Below are positions 1 through 10,200 of a stretch of DNA of 28,433 bases, piece after piece. The position numbers and the translations under genes are program-made. The notes under the pieces were generated by a model. It saw only the letters and a program-made list of their open reading frames with translations, did no database searches and was not told the DNA's origin. Numbering within the stretch: position 1 is the stretch's first letter; each line of letters opens with the position of its first letter. The stretch comes from a virus. Where the stretch lies: positions 1 through 28,433 of the IMG/VR virus record IMGVR_UViG_3300025120_000395; one strand, given 5' to 3'.

Positions 1-299
1 ACTTCTTCTATGTTAAAGCAAGTGGTGCAGTAGCAGGTGCGGTTTCTATTAGTTTAGCTAAACCAGTAAACGGAGTAGTAGGTCAAACAGGTGCTATTTA
101 TATGGTGAATGGTACAAGTTCTGGTAGTTCTACATTTAATTTTCAAACAAGTGCTTGGAAGTTTCCATCAGGAGTAACACCAAGTAAAACTGCTGCTGCT
201 GATTCAGTTGATTTATTAACATACTTTGTTAGAGATGTAAGTTCAAACGGAGCATTAAACGCCATAGACGTTGCTGTATTAAATAATTTTAAGAGTTAG
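1..299 (+). CDS. Tail/virion structural protein, C-terminal part (5' end outside window)
   Basis: The frame is open from base 3 to a TAA at 297-299 and codes about 98 C-terminal residues; the true start lies upstream of the window. The ATG at 102 is internal because the frame continues upstream without a stop. The visible part is rich in Ser, Gly, Ala, Val and Thr, as in beta-rich tail proteins. It begins with FFYVKASGAVAGAVS, which resembles the closing strand of the repeat domains in the next gene, and ends with a pattern (SAWKFPSGVTP, then LLTYFVRDVSS, then AVLNNF) that I associate with the C-terminus of phage tail fibre or minor structural proteins. The gene lies 6 bases before the next + strand gene, so it belongs to the same structural operon. 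The role as tail protein is inference from composition and context. Confidence 0.75.
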   Translation, partial: FFYVKASGAVAGAVSISLAKPVNGVVGQTGAIYMVNGTSSGSSTFNFQTSAWKFPSGVTPSKTAAADSVDLLTYFVRDVSSNGALNAIDVAVLNNFKS

Positions 300-305
300 A
301 GTATA

Positions 306-2471
306 ATGTCTACTGAAACGAGAACAGTTAAATACGATTTCCGTCCGGGCATTATGCGTGAGTCTACAGAGTATGCTGCTGAAGGTGGATGGTTTGATGG
401 TAACCGTATTCGTTTTAGAGACGGTAAACCAGAAAGTATAAGAGGGTGGCAGAAAAGAATTACATCTTCTTTTATAGGAACAGGAAGAGCCATAAAAACT
501 TGGGCTGCTCTTGACGGTAAAGAGTTTATTGGTTTTGCTACTGAACATAAAGCATATATAAATTATGGTGGTAGTCTTTATGATATTACTCCTTATGATG
601 TAACCGTATCACAAGCCCGTGACACATGGTATACAACTGTTACAGGGGCATTTAACACAGTAGACGGTTCTAGTGTTATTACAGCAAGTGTCTCTGCACA
701 CGGATTAAACACAGGCTCATATATAACTGTAAGTGCTTGGAGTCCCACAAGTGGTGGAACAGGTGCAGGTACGTATCCGGGTGGCATTACATCTGTAAGA
801 GGAGACTATAGAGTAAGTGTTGTTAATGCTAATGCTTTTAATTTTGTAGCTGGTAGTGTTGCAGGTGCTACTAGTGTAAGTAAAGGAAAGGCTACTTATG
901 CTGTACGTCTACCGTCTGGTGCTTCTGTAGCAGCAGGAGGATTAGGGTATGGAGCTTCTGAGTATAATGCACAGCCTTTCACAATGACAGCATATTCTAG
1001 TGTGTTTAATTTTGTAAACACAAAGACAACTATAACAGTAAGTATTACAAACCATAATAGAGCAACAGGTAGTTATATAAATGTTAGTGCGTGGCCCGGA
1101 GCAGGATTAGCAGGTATAACTTCTGTTAGTGGTTTTTACGAGGTCAGTGCTATAACATCCAACTCGTTTCATTTTGTAGCAGGAAGCGCAGCAACAGCCA
1201 CAGAATCAGGTAAAGGAACAAACATATTTTTAAATGTTGTACCAGTCACAGCTTCAGATTATAGAGGATGGAGTGATCCTGCTTCAGAAACTGGTATACA
1301 GTTAGACATAAGAGAATGGTCTTTAGATAACTTTGGAGAAAACTTTATAATAAATCCTTATCCGCAAGGCGGTATCTATGAATGGAATAAGTCGGATGGA
1401 TTTACAGAAGTAGCATTACTTGTATCAGGTGCTCCAGCAGCAGCAAATGGTTTTCTTGTTAGTCCTATAGCTCGTCAAGGTATGTGTCTAGGAGTAACAG
1501 ATGCAACTGGTACATTTGATCCAATGTTGGTTAGATGGTCAGCTAATGAAAACATTACAGACTGGGTTGACTCTGCTACAAACACGGCAGGAAGTATTCG
1601 ACTATCTAATGGATCAGAAATAATAGGAGGACTTGCTTCTGGTAACTTAGTACTTGTTTGGACAGATACAGCATTAACAGGTCTTGAGTTTGTAGGTGAG
1701 CCTTTTGTTTTTGGTACAAGACAACTTGGAACAAACTGTGGATTAATAGCTAAACACGCTATGTCAGAGTTTGACGGTAGAACGTATTGGATGGGTGATA
1801 GTAATTTTTATGTTTATTCAGGACAAGTTCAGGTTCTCCCGTGTACTGTAAGAAAGTATGTGTTTGATGATTTTAACTACACAAATAGTAGAAAAGTTTA
1901 CTGTGGAGTTAACTCAGAGTTTGGAGAAGTTACTTGGTTGTATCCAAGTGCTAACTCATCAGAGTGTAATAGATATGTAACATACAGTCCATCACAGAAT
2001 TACTGGACATACGGAGAAGCTATCTGGACAACATGGACAGATAAGAATATAATAAACACAGTACTAACAACTGGTGCTTCTGTATCGGCTCCTTTAGAAA
2101 GTACTGACACTCATTTTCTTTTTGATAATGAACCATTCAATGTACATACAGCAGATGGTCAGGACATGCCTGTATTTATTGAGAGTGGGGAGTTTGATCT
2201 TGGCGATGGTGACGATATACTATTTATAGATAGAATTATACCAGATATAAAAGTAAGTGTTGGTAACTTACAACTAAGTTTAAAAACAAAGTATCATCCT
2301 AATGATACAGTAATAGAGAAAGGACCGTTTGAGATTAGTGGTAATACTTCTTATATCAGACCTAGAGCAAGAGGAAGAACTGCTAAGATAAGAGTTTCAA
2401 CTGGTACTCCTAATACTCGATTTAATGTTGGTTCTATTAGGATGGACGTAATGGCTGATGGTAAGAGGTAA
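306..2471 (+). CDS. Large virion structural protein, probable tail-hub/DNA-stabilisation type
   Basis: This 721-residue protein starts with a segment around residues 15-50 (REST, WFDGNRIRFRDGKPE, RGWQKR) that is typical of a family of podovirus structural proteins often labelled packaged-DNA stabilisation or tail proteins. Residues about 115-194 and 233-305 are two copies of one beta-rich module (shared SYI.VSAW, AGITSV.G.Y.VS, FVAGS). The rest (about 320-721) has alternating hydrophobic and aromatic beta pattern, consistent with a propeller-like fold, without recognisable catalytic motifs. No signal peptide or membrane segment is present. The ATG at 306 follows a weak AGAG-type ribosome site and a 6-base gap from the preceding gene; the next gene starts 3 bases after its stop. 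Structural role is well supported by context; the exact position (adaptor, nozzle or tail) is not. Confidence 0.75.
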   Translation: MSTETRTVKYDFRPGIMRESTEYAAEGGWFDGNRIRFRDGKPESIRGWQKRITSSFIGTGRAIKTWAALDGKEFIGFATEHKAYINYGGSLYDITPYDVTVSQARDTWYTTVTGAFNTVDGSSVITASVSAHGLNTGSYITVSAWSPTSGGTGAGTYPGGITSVRGDYRVSVVNANAFNFVAGSVAGATSVSKGKATYAVRLPSGASVAAGGLGYGASEYNAQPFTMTAYSSVFNFVNTKTTITVSITNHNRATGSYINVSAWPGAGLAGITSVSGFYEVSAITSNSFHFVAGSAATATESGKGTNIFLNVVPVTASDYRGWSDPASETGIQLDIREWSLDNFGENFIINPYPQGGIYEWNKSDGFTEVALLVSGAPAAANGFLVSPIARQGMCLGVTDATGTFDPMLVRWSANENITDWVDSATNTAGSIRLSNGSEIIGGLASGNLVLVWTDTALTGLEFVGEPFVFGTRQLGTNCGLIAKHAMSEFDGRTYWMGDSNFYVYSGQVQVLPCTVRKYVFDDFNYTNSRKVYCGVNSEFGEVTWLYPSANSSECNRYVTYSPSQNYWTYGEAIWTTWTDKNIINTVLTTGASVSAPLESTDTHFLFDNEPFNVHTADGQDMPVFIESGEFDLGDGDDILFIDRIIPDIKVSVGNLQLSLKTKYHPNDTVIEKGPFEISGNTSYIRPRARGRTAKIRVSTGTPNTRFNVGSIRMDVMADGKR
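649..887 (+). repeat. Repeat domain copy 1 inside the 721-aa structural protein
   Basis: Codes residues about 115-194. It shares with copy 2 the ordered signatures SYI.VSAW, GITSV.G.Y.VS, FxFVAGS and a closing GKG. The similarity is at protein level; the DNA has diverged, so it is an old duplication and not a recent tandem array. Confidence 0.7.
1002..1220 (+). repeat. Repeat domain copy 2 inside the 721-aa structural protein
   Basis: Codes residues about 233-305, spaced by a roughly 38-residue linker from copy 1. The shared pattern (TGSYINVSAW, AGITSVSGFYEVS, FHFVAGS) resembles the short beta modules repeated in many phage virion proteins. Confidence 0.7.
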
Positions 2472-2474
2472 GTA

Positions 2475-2777
2475 ATGGCATATTATCCCGTGTTTCCTAG
2501 ATTTCCTTTTTCTTTTAATGACAACACAACTAGACAGATGTGGACATTAACAGAGAACTGGGCTAATCAATTAAAAGGATCTCTTGATTCTCAACAGGTA
2601 ACAACAGAAGAAAGAAAAGTAGAGATAGATCAGAACTCTAGTATTCAGATTGAAGGGAGAGTAAGGGTCGGAGAAGTAACAACAAGTGTTACACCAGTAG
2701 CAGGAGATATAAGGTTTAATAGTTCAACTAATAAACATCAAGGATTTAACGGAACAGTGTGGCAGGATTTTTATTAA
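2475..2777 (+). CDS. Small virion-associated protein (100 aa), unknown function
   Basis: I do not recognise a named family for the whole protein. The N-terminal 35 residues are aromatic and polar (YYPVFPRFPF), followed by a charged middle (EERKVEIDQ). The last 40 residues (GRVRVGEVTTS, then GDIRFNSSTNKHQGFNGTVWQDFY-like end) match a pattern common at the C-terminal ends of phage tail and fibre proteins, where a short beta segment ends with GxxWxxFY. The start is supported by AGAGG just upstream, overlapping the stop of the previous gene, and the next gene begins one base after its TAA. It is most likely a small tail or fibre-attachment component translated with its neighbours. Function is inferred from the end motif and position only. 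Confidence 0.65.
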   Translation: MAYYPVFPRFPFSFNDNTTRQMWTLTENWANQLKGSLDSQQVTTEERKVEIDQNSSIQIEGRVRVGEVTTSVTPVAGDIRFNSSTNKHQGFNGTVWQDFY

Positions 2778-2778
2778 A

Positions 2779-4551
2779 ATGAATAGATCAAATGTAGGTA
2801 GACAAATGGTTGGGGATTTGAGTAGACTCGTTGGCAGAAATGTTGGTGATCAATTCTCTAATAAAAATCAAGCATACGCAGATGGTGATGTAGTTACACT
2901 AGGGCCAGATCTTGCAGAAGTAAGTTATACAGATGTATTTGGTAAAGTAAAAAAATATCAATATAACCCTAATACACATGACAAGCCACAACCTAGTGGA
3001 CGTATGCGTAAACTGTCTACTGGTTTAGGTGGTACTGTTGACTATAAGAATGCATCACGACTTCCCGGACAAAGATTTTTTGATTACTTAACTCCTGTTT
3101 CTGTAGAAGCAGAAACAGTAGTATCTGCTCCAGTATCTATTGCACCTCCTAAGAAAGAAATTAATGAAGGATCAGGTGGTAATGAGAAAGAAGAAGATAA
3201 AATAGATCCAATTATGACAGATCCTAAATCTGTAAGAGACCAGCTTGATCAAGTAAAAGCAATGGCAGGATTAATAAGCATGGCTCCGCTTGGATCATTC
3301 TTAGGTCCAGCATTTTACAAGTATGGAGTACAGAATGTTAAAAATTCCTTACTTGAAACTGCTGATTTAGCAAATCAATTAGGATATGATGATGAAGGAA
3401 AAGTAAAAGACGATCCCGGTCTTGGAACAACAGCAGGACTTCTTGCAACAGGAAAAATAGATTATGACGATACTTCAGCAGATGGTAAAGTTGAAGGTAT
3501 AGCAAAAGGAGTTACCGCTCAACAGAATATGACAGCATTTGGTTTAAGCGTTGACAAAGACGGTAATGTTACTCGTGGTAGTGAAAAAGTAGGTTTAACA
3601 TTAAATGATCTTGCGGAAAATAACATGACTAGAGGACAGCTTGCTAGTTGGATTGATTCAAATCTAGATCCAGTCCCAAATACAGGTATGACTTTATTTG
3701 GTGGGCCTAATCCTGAGTTTGGAGGTAATGCCGGTTTTGAAGCACCAGATTTGGGACCTTTTGATCCTGATAATCCTTCATTAAATGCTGTTAATTTTTT
3801 AGCTCAACAAACTATTGATAATCTTCCTGATAATACTGGATCAGACGATGATGATACTTTTTCTTTTAGCTCTGAAGACTTAGAGGGTTTTGGAGGTATG
3901 GATGATTTTGGTGGTTTTGGTGCTGCTGGTGGAGCAGTTACTGAAGGAGGAATTACCTCTTTATATGAAGGAGGACCAGCAGAAGCACCAGCAGACAGAC
4001 CCTTAGACGCTGGATCATTTGTTGTGTCAGCAGATGTAGTATCTGGTGTAGGAGATGGATCAACAGAGTCAGGTATAGAAAGACTATCAGGATTACTTGG
4101 AATACCTTTAGATGGATCAATGGATGGCCCTAACGGTACGATGGCTGGAAGAGTTACAACAGCAGACGGTGGACCAGTTCCCGGAACAGGGTTGAGTGAT
4201 AGTATTAATACTGTTATAACAGGAGCATCTGGAGGGTCAGTTAATACATACGCAAGAGGACTATCAGTTAACAACCCATTACAACAGGCCACACGATCTG
4301 GAACAACAGCAGCTAGGATAGCAAGAGATGAGATTGTTATTCCTACAACGGCTCTTGCAAAACTTCCTGTTATGTTTGGTGGAGATAAAAGACCGAACCT
4401 AGCTAAAGGCCAACAAATGATGACGAACTTTATGGAAAATGTAAGAGCACGGAAAACAAATACAGGTGGAGAACAACCGGGACCACTAGTACCAGAAGGA
4501 GAAAGTGTGGTAAAAGGATTAAGTTCTTTAATGTTTAAAAGGCCGAAATAA
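2779..4551 (+). CDS. Virion-operon protein with ADVVS-type motif (590 aa), unknown function
   Basis: No catalytic domain is visible. Residues 1-110 are mixed and basic, about 130-155 charged and probably disordered, and about 350-400 an acidic, Gly/Phe-rich low-complexity stretch (DDDDTFSFSS, then MDDFGGFGAAGG). From about 395 the protein carries a segment (LYEGG, then GSFVVSADVVSGVGDGS at 412-428, then SGIERLSGLL) that I recognise as a recurrent module in marine-phage virion-operon proteins; a degenerate second copy follows, with DEIVIPT near residue 518 and a closing helix around 545-555. The ATG is one base after the stop of the previous gene and the next gene starts 3 bases after the end, so translation is probably coupled. 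A structural or assembly role is inferred from location; the biochemical role of the module is unknown. Confidence 0.65.
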   Translation: MNRSNVGRQMVGDLSRLVGRNVGDQFSNKNQAYADGDVVTLGPDLAEVSYTDVFGKVKKYQYNPNTHDKPQPSGRMRKLSTGLGGTVDYKNASRLPGQRFFDYLTPVSVEAETVVSAPVSIAPPKKEINEGSGGNEKEEDKIDPIMTDPKSVRDQLDQVKAMAGLISMAPLGSFLGPAFYKYGVQNVKNSLLETADLANQLGYDDEGKVKDDPGLGTTAGLLATGKIDYDDTSADGKVEGIAKGVTAQQNMTAFGLSVDKDGNVTRGSEKVGLTLNDLAENNMTRGQLASWIDSNLDPVPNTGMTLFGGPNPEFGGNAGFEAPDLGPFDPDNPSLNAVNFLAQQTIDNLPDNTGSDDDDTFSFSSEDLEGFGGMDDFGGFGAAGGAVTEGGITSLYEGGPAEAPADRPLDAGSFVVSADVVSGVGDGSTESGIERLSGLLGIPLDGSMDGPNGTMAGRVTTADGGPVPGTGLSDSINTVITGASGGSVNTYARGLSVNNPLQQATRSGTTAARIARDEIVIPTTALAKLPVMFGGDKRPNLAKGQQMMTNFMENVRARKTNTGGEQPGPLVPEGESVVKGLSSLMFKRPK

Positions 4552-4554
4552 GTA

Positions 4555-4986
4555 ATGACATATGAAGTATCGGGTGTACCTCACTCAGACATACACAGAA
4601 TAATGCCACTGATAGATAAGTATTTAAATAATGTTATTCCGTATACAGGTGGCAGATACGAGAAACAAGATATAATAGAAGGAATAGAAAGTAAGCTATT
4701 TGATTTATGGATACCAATAAACACAACAACAACTGATGTTGATGGGGTGGTTATTACACATTTTACAGTGTATCCTAGAAAGAAAGTTTTCACTATTTTA
4801 TTGTGTTGTGGTGATCACTTAAACAAATGGTATCCTTTAATGTTTGATATGTTGTATAAGTTTGCAAATTTAAATCAATGTGACCTTGCTGAAGTAGTAG
4901 GAAGAAAAGGTTGGGTACGTAGATTAAAAGATGACGGTTTTAAACAAAGTGTTTGGATAGTAGAAAGAGAATTTAAAAATGGGTAG
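4555..4986 (+). CDS. GNAT-like / T7 gp13-like internal virion protein
   Basis: This 143-residue protein has the layout of the small acetyltransferase-like proteins placed just before the ejection-protein genes in T7-like and marine podoviruses: an N-terminal helix pair (HRIMPLIDKYL, then DIIEGIESKLFDLWIPI), a central beta pair (VVITHFTVYPRKKVFTILLCCGD), a helix (WYPLMFDMLYKFANLNQCD) and a closing strand containing GRKGWVRRLKDDGF. In GNAT folds the beta pair followed by CCGD and the helix would sit at the cofactor site, but the classical Q/RxxGxG/A loop is not seen, so acetyltransferase activity is doubtful. Its last 8 bases overlap the next gene. By position it resembles T7 gene 13, whose product is needed for virion assembly or infectivity. 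Fold assignment is inference from pattern memory. Confidence 0.6.
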   Translation: MTYEVSGVPHSDIHRIMPLIDKYLNNVIPYTGGRYEKQDIIEGIESKLFDLWIPINTTTTDVDGVVITHFTVYPRKKVFTILLCCGDHLNKWYPLMFDMLYKFANLNQCDLAEVVGRKGWVRRLKDDGFKQSVWIVEREFKNG

Positions 4987-7225
4987 TTCAAGATCAGCAC
5001 CAACAAGTACAGTCACAAGTCAGGTAAGGCAGGAATATCCTGATTTCTTTCAGCCTTATCTTGAAGATGTATTAGAAAGCTCACAGGAACAGTTTGCAAG
5101 AGAGTATGATCCTTTTCCTGAAGCAAGGTTAGTTGAAACACCACAAGCTAGAACAGATGCTTTAACCTCACTACAGGATACAGGTTTGGCAAGCATGAGT
5201 CAGCAAGGATATGCAGACGCTATTCAAGGAACTAAGTCTGCATCAACTGCTTTTCCAGAAACTGATCTATCTTCTTATATGAATCCTTATCAAGATCTTG
5301 TAACAGATCAGTTACTAAGGAACGCAAAAGAAAGAAGAGATATTAAACGTAAATCTATAGGAGATCAAGCTGCACGAGTAGGTGCGTTTGGTGGTAGCAG
5401 ACAAGCAGTAACTGAATCATTGTTTGATAGAGACACGCAAAGAGAACTCACTGATCTAGAAGAACGTAGTCAAATGGCTAACTTTGCTAATGCTCTAGCA
5501 GCATCTTCAGCAGATAAAGAAAGAGGACTGAAGGGATCACAGCAGTTAGCAGGATTAAGTCAAGCGCAACAAGCAGCTTTAACAAGTGGATTAGTGGGTG
5601 TCGAGAAGGCAGCAACAGCAGAGCAAGCTATTGATCAGCAAATCAGAGATGTAGCTTTTCAAGAGTTTATGGATCAGTCAAACTTTGATCAACAAAAACT
5701 CGCTGAGTACTCTGCTATCATTCGTGGTGCAACTCCACCTGCTAATCAATTTATTACTAAAGAAACAAGCACACCTAAAAGTGGTCTACAGCAAGCAGCA
5801 GGTTTAGGATCTATTGCTAGTGGTTTATTCGGTGGTGGTGGCGGAGGCGGTGGATTGTTTGGTGCATCGGGAGGAGTTGCTGGTTATAAACAAGGAGGAA
5901 CAACAGAGGATGTAGTTGATTCTGCTATTAAGAAGTTAGCAGGTATAGGAAGTGGTAATATAGAAATGGGATCAGGACAACGGGCATTAAAAAATGCTAT
6001 TGCTCCTAAAAAAGACGAAATCAAATTCATGGAAGAAGAGATAACAGTTGAAGGAGGTGGTCTACAAAATCTCATGCCGAATGATGGAGGTCAGTTTGAT
6101 ATGGCTACATTAGTTGAGCAAGGAAATGAAGACATGATGATGCCACAACAGCAACAGCTTGCATACGGTGGTGTTCCGGGACAACCATACACAGAAGACA
6201 TCGGTATGATGGGTGGACTTGCTTCAGTTGCTGGACCTCAGATGAGGTTTGCAGAGGGTGATAGAGTTGCTGATTCAAGAACTCTTATGGAAGATATGAG
6301 AAAAATACAAGAATTTAATAAGAAAAAAAATATACAAAGAAAAGCGGAACAAGTTGAACAGGCAAAGAAGTTTAGTAAAGAATTTAGTGAAACAGGTAAA
6401 AAGTTTGATAAGGCAGTTATAAACACAGCAGGAGATATGGTGTCTGGAGAATTTATAGGTATTCCAACACTTTCAAAATATCTTACAGGAAGTGATTTTA
6501 ATTTAGGTAAAAAAATTGTTAGTGGTTACGAGACACAAGATGAACGAGAAAAAAGAATAAGGGAAAATAGACCAAAAGAAATAGAAACAGAAGTAGAAGA
6601 TGTAACAGTTAATGATTCTGGTTTTGGAGATGATGTAAATCAAACTGTTTTTGGTGAGATGGAAATGGAGACTCAACCACAAGCACCTCAAAAGAAACCA
6701 GAAGTAAAAACACCTCTACCGACAAAGAAAAAACCAGTTGGAGAATCAGAATTAGCTAAATACTTAAAGACATTAGATAGAGATCAAGGACTGTCTAGTA
6801 GAGATAAAGTTGCAATGGGTCTTGCTTTGTTAACAGGTAGAGAAGAAGGTTTGACACAAGCATCACGAGCAGTTGCTGCTGGTACAGATCCAGCATCTGA
6901 TCTTAAAGTAGAGTTAGATGCTATAAAAGCATCAAACGAAACAGAAGCTAACAAAGCTAAACTTGCTGAAGCATTACGTAAACGTGCTGCTGATATAGCT
7001 AAAAAAACTTTTGAGGCAAAAAAGAGTGGTCTTGAGATAGTAAAACTTCAACAACGAATACAAGAAGCAGATGATCAAGCAGCTATAAAACTATGGGAAT
7101 CTGCTGGCATAATAGGTCAAAATAATTTATTAAAGATAACAAAAGAAGAGAGAAAAACTATGACTCCTGAGTTATATGCTCAAAAAATAAGGCAAGCAGT
7201 AGCTAGTTTAAAACCAAGAAGATAA
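4979..7225 (+). CDS. Internal virion-like protein with glycine run and coiled-coil C-terminus (748 aa)
   Basis: The family is not one I can name with certainty; position between the gp13-like protein and the giant ejection protein suggests an internal core or ejection component. Residues 1-270 are helical and rich in Gln, Ala and Asp (SSQEQFAREYDPFPEARL; DRDTQRELTDLEERSQMANFANALAASS). A run of Gly around 284-291 marks a hinge, followed by three short aromatic-GG or EGD patches (GYKQGG, LAYGGVPGQP, MRFAEGDRV). Residues 420-560 are highly charged and 650-745 form a long Lys/Glu/Ala-rich helix likely to be coiled coil. It starts inside the previous gene (overlap 4979-4986), which favours translational coupling. 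No enzyme motif is visible. Confidence 0.65.
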   Translation: MGSSRSAPTSTVTSQVRQEYPDFFQPYLEDVLESSQEQFAREYDPFPEARLVETPQARTDALTSLQDTGLASMSQQGYADAIQGTKSASTAFPETDLSSYMNPYQDLVTDQLLRNAKERRDIKRKSIGDQAARVGAFGGSRQAVTESLFDRDTQRELTDLEERSQMANFANALAASSADKERGLKGSQQLAGLSQAQQAALTSGLVGVEKAATAEQAIDQQIRDVAFQEFMDQSNFDQQKLAEYSAIIRGATPPANQFITKETSTPKSGLQQAAGLGSIASGLFGGGGGGGGLFGASGGVAGYKQGGTTEDVVDSAIKKLAGIGSGNIEMGSGQRALKNAIAPKKDEIKFMEEEITVEGGGLQNLMPNDGGQFDMATLVEQGNEDMMMPQQQQLAYGGVPGQPYTEDIGMMGGLASVAGPQMRFAEGDRVADSRTLMEDMRKIQEFNKKKNIQRKAEQVEQAKKFSKEFSETGKKFDKAVINTAGDMVSGEFIGIPTLSKYLTGSDFNLGKKIVSGYETQDEREKRIRENRPKEIETEVEDVTVNDSGFGDDVNQTVFGEMEMETQPQAPQKKPEVKTPLPTKKKPVGESELAKYLKTLDRDQGLSSRDKVAMGLALLTGREEGLTQASRAVAAGTDPASDLKVELDAIKASNETEANKAKLAEALRKRAADIAKKTFEAKKSGLEIVKLQQRIQEADDQAAIKLWESAGIIGQNNLLKITKEERKTMTPELYAQKIRQAVASLKPRR

Positions 7226-7239
7226 AAGAGTAAAACAGT

Positions 7240-10200
7240 ATGGCTCTTCCTCCACAGCAGCAACCACAACAACAGGTAGAATCTTTTGATGATCTTGTAC
7301 CTGACAGTGGTCCTCAAAACTTTGATGAACTCATAGCACTTCAGCAACAAGAGTTAGCTGCTCCTGATGATATCGATAGACAGATAAATGAACAGGTTGC
7401 TTATCTAGATAATCTTTTATATGGAGCACAGCAACGAAGAGAAGAAGCTCCAATCAAAACTCCAGAGCCAGTTCCTGATCGTGGTTTGTTTATGGAAGCA
7501 CTTGCAGGTATAGGATCAGGTGCTTTAGGTACACTTGGTTCAGGGTTATCAGGTATAGAAAGAATAGCAGAACGGCTCGAAATTGATCCAACTGGAGATG
7601 ATGCAGGTTGGTTTAGACAAGCTGGTGAAGCTATGAAAAAAGGTGCTGAAGAAATAAAGGCATCTCCTGATAAAGAAATTTATTTTAAAACATTTAATGC
7701 TTTTGGTTCTATATTAGGATTTGCTGCTCCTGCTGTAGTAGCTGCGCCTTTTAGTGGTATTGCTGCGTTAGGAATAGGAGCAACACTTGCTGCTGGAACT
7801 GGTGCAGATGAAGCCTATGATAGAGCTATAGAAGGAAAGGCAACTGAAGAACAGATAGATCAGTCTGTTGGTCTTGGTACTGCATTAGGTTTAACAGAGA
7901 TACTTGCACCAATTAAGATTATAAAAAGTCTTGGAAAGGTTATGCCTGACTGGGACTTTACAAGAAAGTTTATTAATAAAGATGGTCTTAATACAACATC
8001 TACTGAAGAGTTAATTAATAAGACAACTAAAGAAGCACAGTCTGGTAGATTAAATAAAATACTTAGTGTTAACGATACAGGTATAAAAGAGTTTGCAAAA
8101 CGTGTTGGCAGTACGGTAGGTCTTGAGGGGTCACAAGAGTTTCTTGCAGCAGTTGGTCAGAACGCTATTGAAAGATACATATATAAACCTGATGCAGACT
8201 TGTTAAATGCAGATGCTATCGAAGAAGGTCTGTATGGTGGTGGTGCTGGTGGTATGTTGCAAGGAATTGTTTCTACGTTTTCCATGCGTAAGTCTAGACA
8301 GTATCGAAAAAAGATGGAGAAGTTTTTAGAGTCAGACGAGTACGGTCAAATAAGAACAGAAGCAGAACAAGCATCAGATCAAATTGAAGAAGCAGATGCA
8401 CGTATAAAAGAACTACAAGAAAAAGATGAGGTATTCTTTCCATCAGCTAAGAGCACAAAAAAACAAATAGAGAATGCTGTTAGAGATAGAGAGAAAGCAG
8501 GAATCAGATTACAAAGAGCAAATGCATTAGCAGAGAAAGCTCTTAATGATAAGGTCTATACGTCTAATGAAGTTCTAAGTTATTTATCTGGTCAAGTAGA
8601 TGAGGATGGTAGATCTCTTTACTCACCAGAATATTTAAAGTCATTGCAAAAGTCTGATAGAGAGAAGGGAACTTCTTATCTTAAAGCTGTGTATAGTGGA
8701 CACGTACAAGACACTAGAACAAAACACGAGCAAGAATCAGAAGAGAAGTTCTTAAATACAATTAACACAACAGCTACTATTGAAAACGGAATACCTGTAT
8801 ATAATACAATTGATGAAGTAGAACAGGTAAAAGAAGGACGAACTCCTAAACAGTTTGAAGTAGAAGTAGATGCCAGAATAGAAGACAGCATTAAACATCC
8901 TGATAATATTGAGGTACAGGATGAAAAACTTATTTTAAGAAAGGGAGGTTTAAGTGTTCAGTCTGTTAATAACTTATTTGATAATTTTTCTATAGAAGAT
9001 AGTAATAATAAATATTTAAATAGTATTAAGTATATACTTCTTGCTGATAAAAAAAACATAAAGCAAGTAACTGAGATAATAAACTCAGATAAAAAAATAG
9101 GTCTAAAGAAAAACAATATAAACAACTTAGCTAAGAAGATAAGAAAAGACGCAGATGCAGTTATAGAAGCAAAGAAGGTAGCAGACCAGAAAAAAACTCA
9201 AGCTGAGAAACAAGAAGATATTATTGCAGAAACAAAATCTAAAGAAGAACAAGATAGATTAGCAAAAGAAAGTGATAACTATTTAACAGAACAAAACAAA
9301 AGTCTTGAAGGAAATGAAGAACTTGGTGATGTTCAAACAGAAGAAGGTGTTGATTCAAACACAGCACAACAAGAGATAACAGATGTTCAAAACACTGAAG
9401 CAAGTGATATAGAGAAGAATGCAGAAATATTTAGTGATGATGTAAGTAGAGAAGAACTTGCTGTAGAAACAAAACCTATAGAAGAAGAAATAAGTACAGC
9501 AGTAACACTAATAGATATACCAGATAAGAATGTAATAGAAGCTAAAGATCAAGACAATATTAAAGATGATATTGAAGGTAGGTTATTTAGTGTTATAGAA
9601 GAAAGTTATACAGATATTGATGGAGCATATGGTGAGGTATCTGCCGAATTAGTAGACTATGGATTTGATGCATCTGATATTGTTGCCGATATAAAACAAT
9701 TTGGATCTGGATATACAACCTCTCTTGATGAAAGTTTAAAGTCAATACCTGAGAATAGAAATGATTTACGAAAAGCAGCAAGTGCGTTAACTAATAGAAT
9801 AAAGAAAAGAATTAGAGATGATAAGATAGAGAATAAAGATTTAGATGTTATTAGAGATGCTTCTAATGCTGAGATAGCAGAGACTTATCTTTTTAGTATA
9901 AGTGAAAAAGAATCTATAGAAAGTATAGAGAATGAAGTTGATCCTATTCTTTCTGAAATGGGTCCAGTTAAGTATAGAGAGTTAGCAAACGCAGTAGCAA
10001 CAATGCTAGGCGTAGCTGGCTCATCTAAAATTGTTGATAGAGTTTTAACAAAAGGTTCAAACGGTGGTCGTGAATATATTTATAAATTTAAAAATCTTAA
10101 CGACAAAGATATATCTGTTGTGTTTAAAAATATACCTAATCAAACAGAAGGCAATGTAAAAGGTGGTTTATTTAATCTTAAAGATGGAACAATAACCATT

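Noticed and set aside
3804-4292. 162-codon - strand open frame opposite the 590-aa gene
   Set aside because: Pro/Ser-rich antisense shadow of a Gly-rich reading frame; no ribosome site and wrong strand for this arm.
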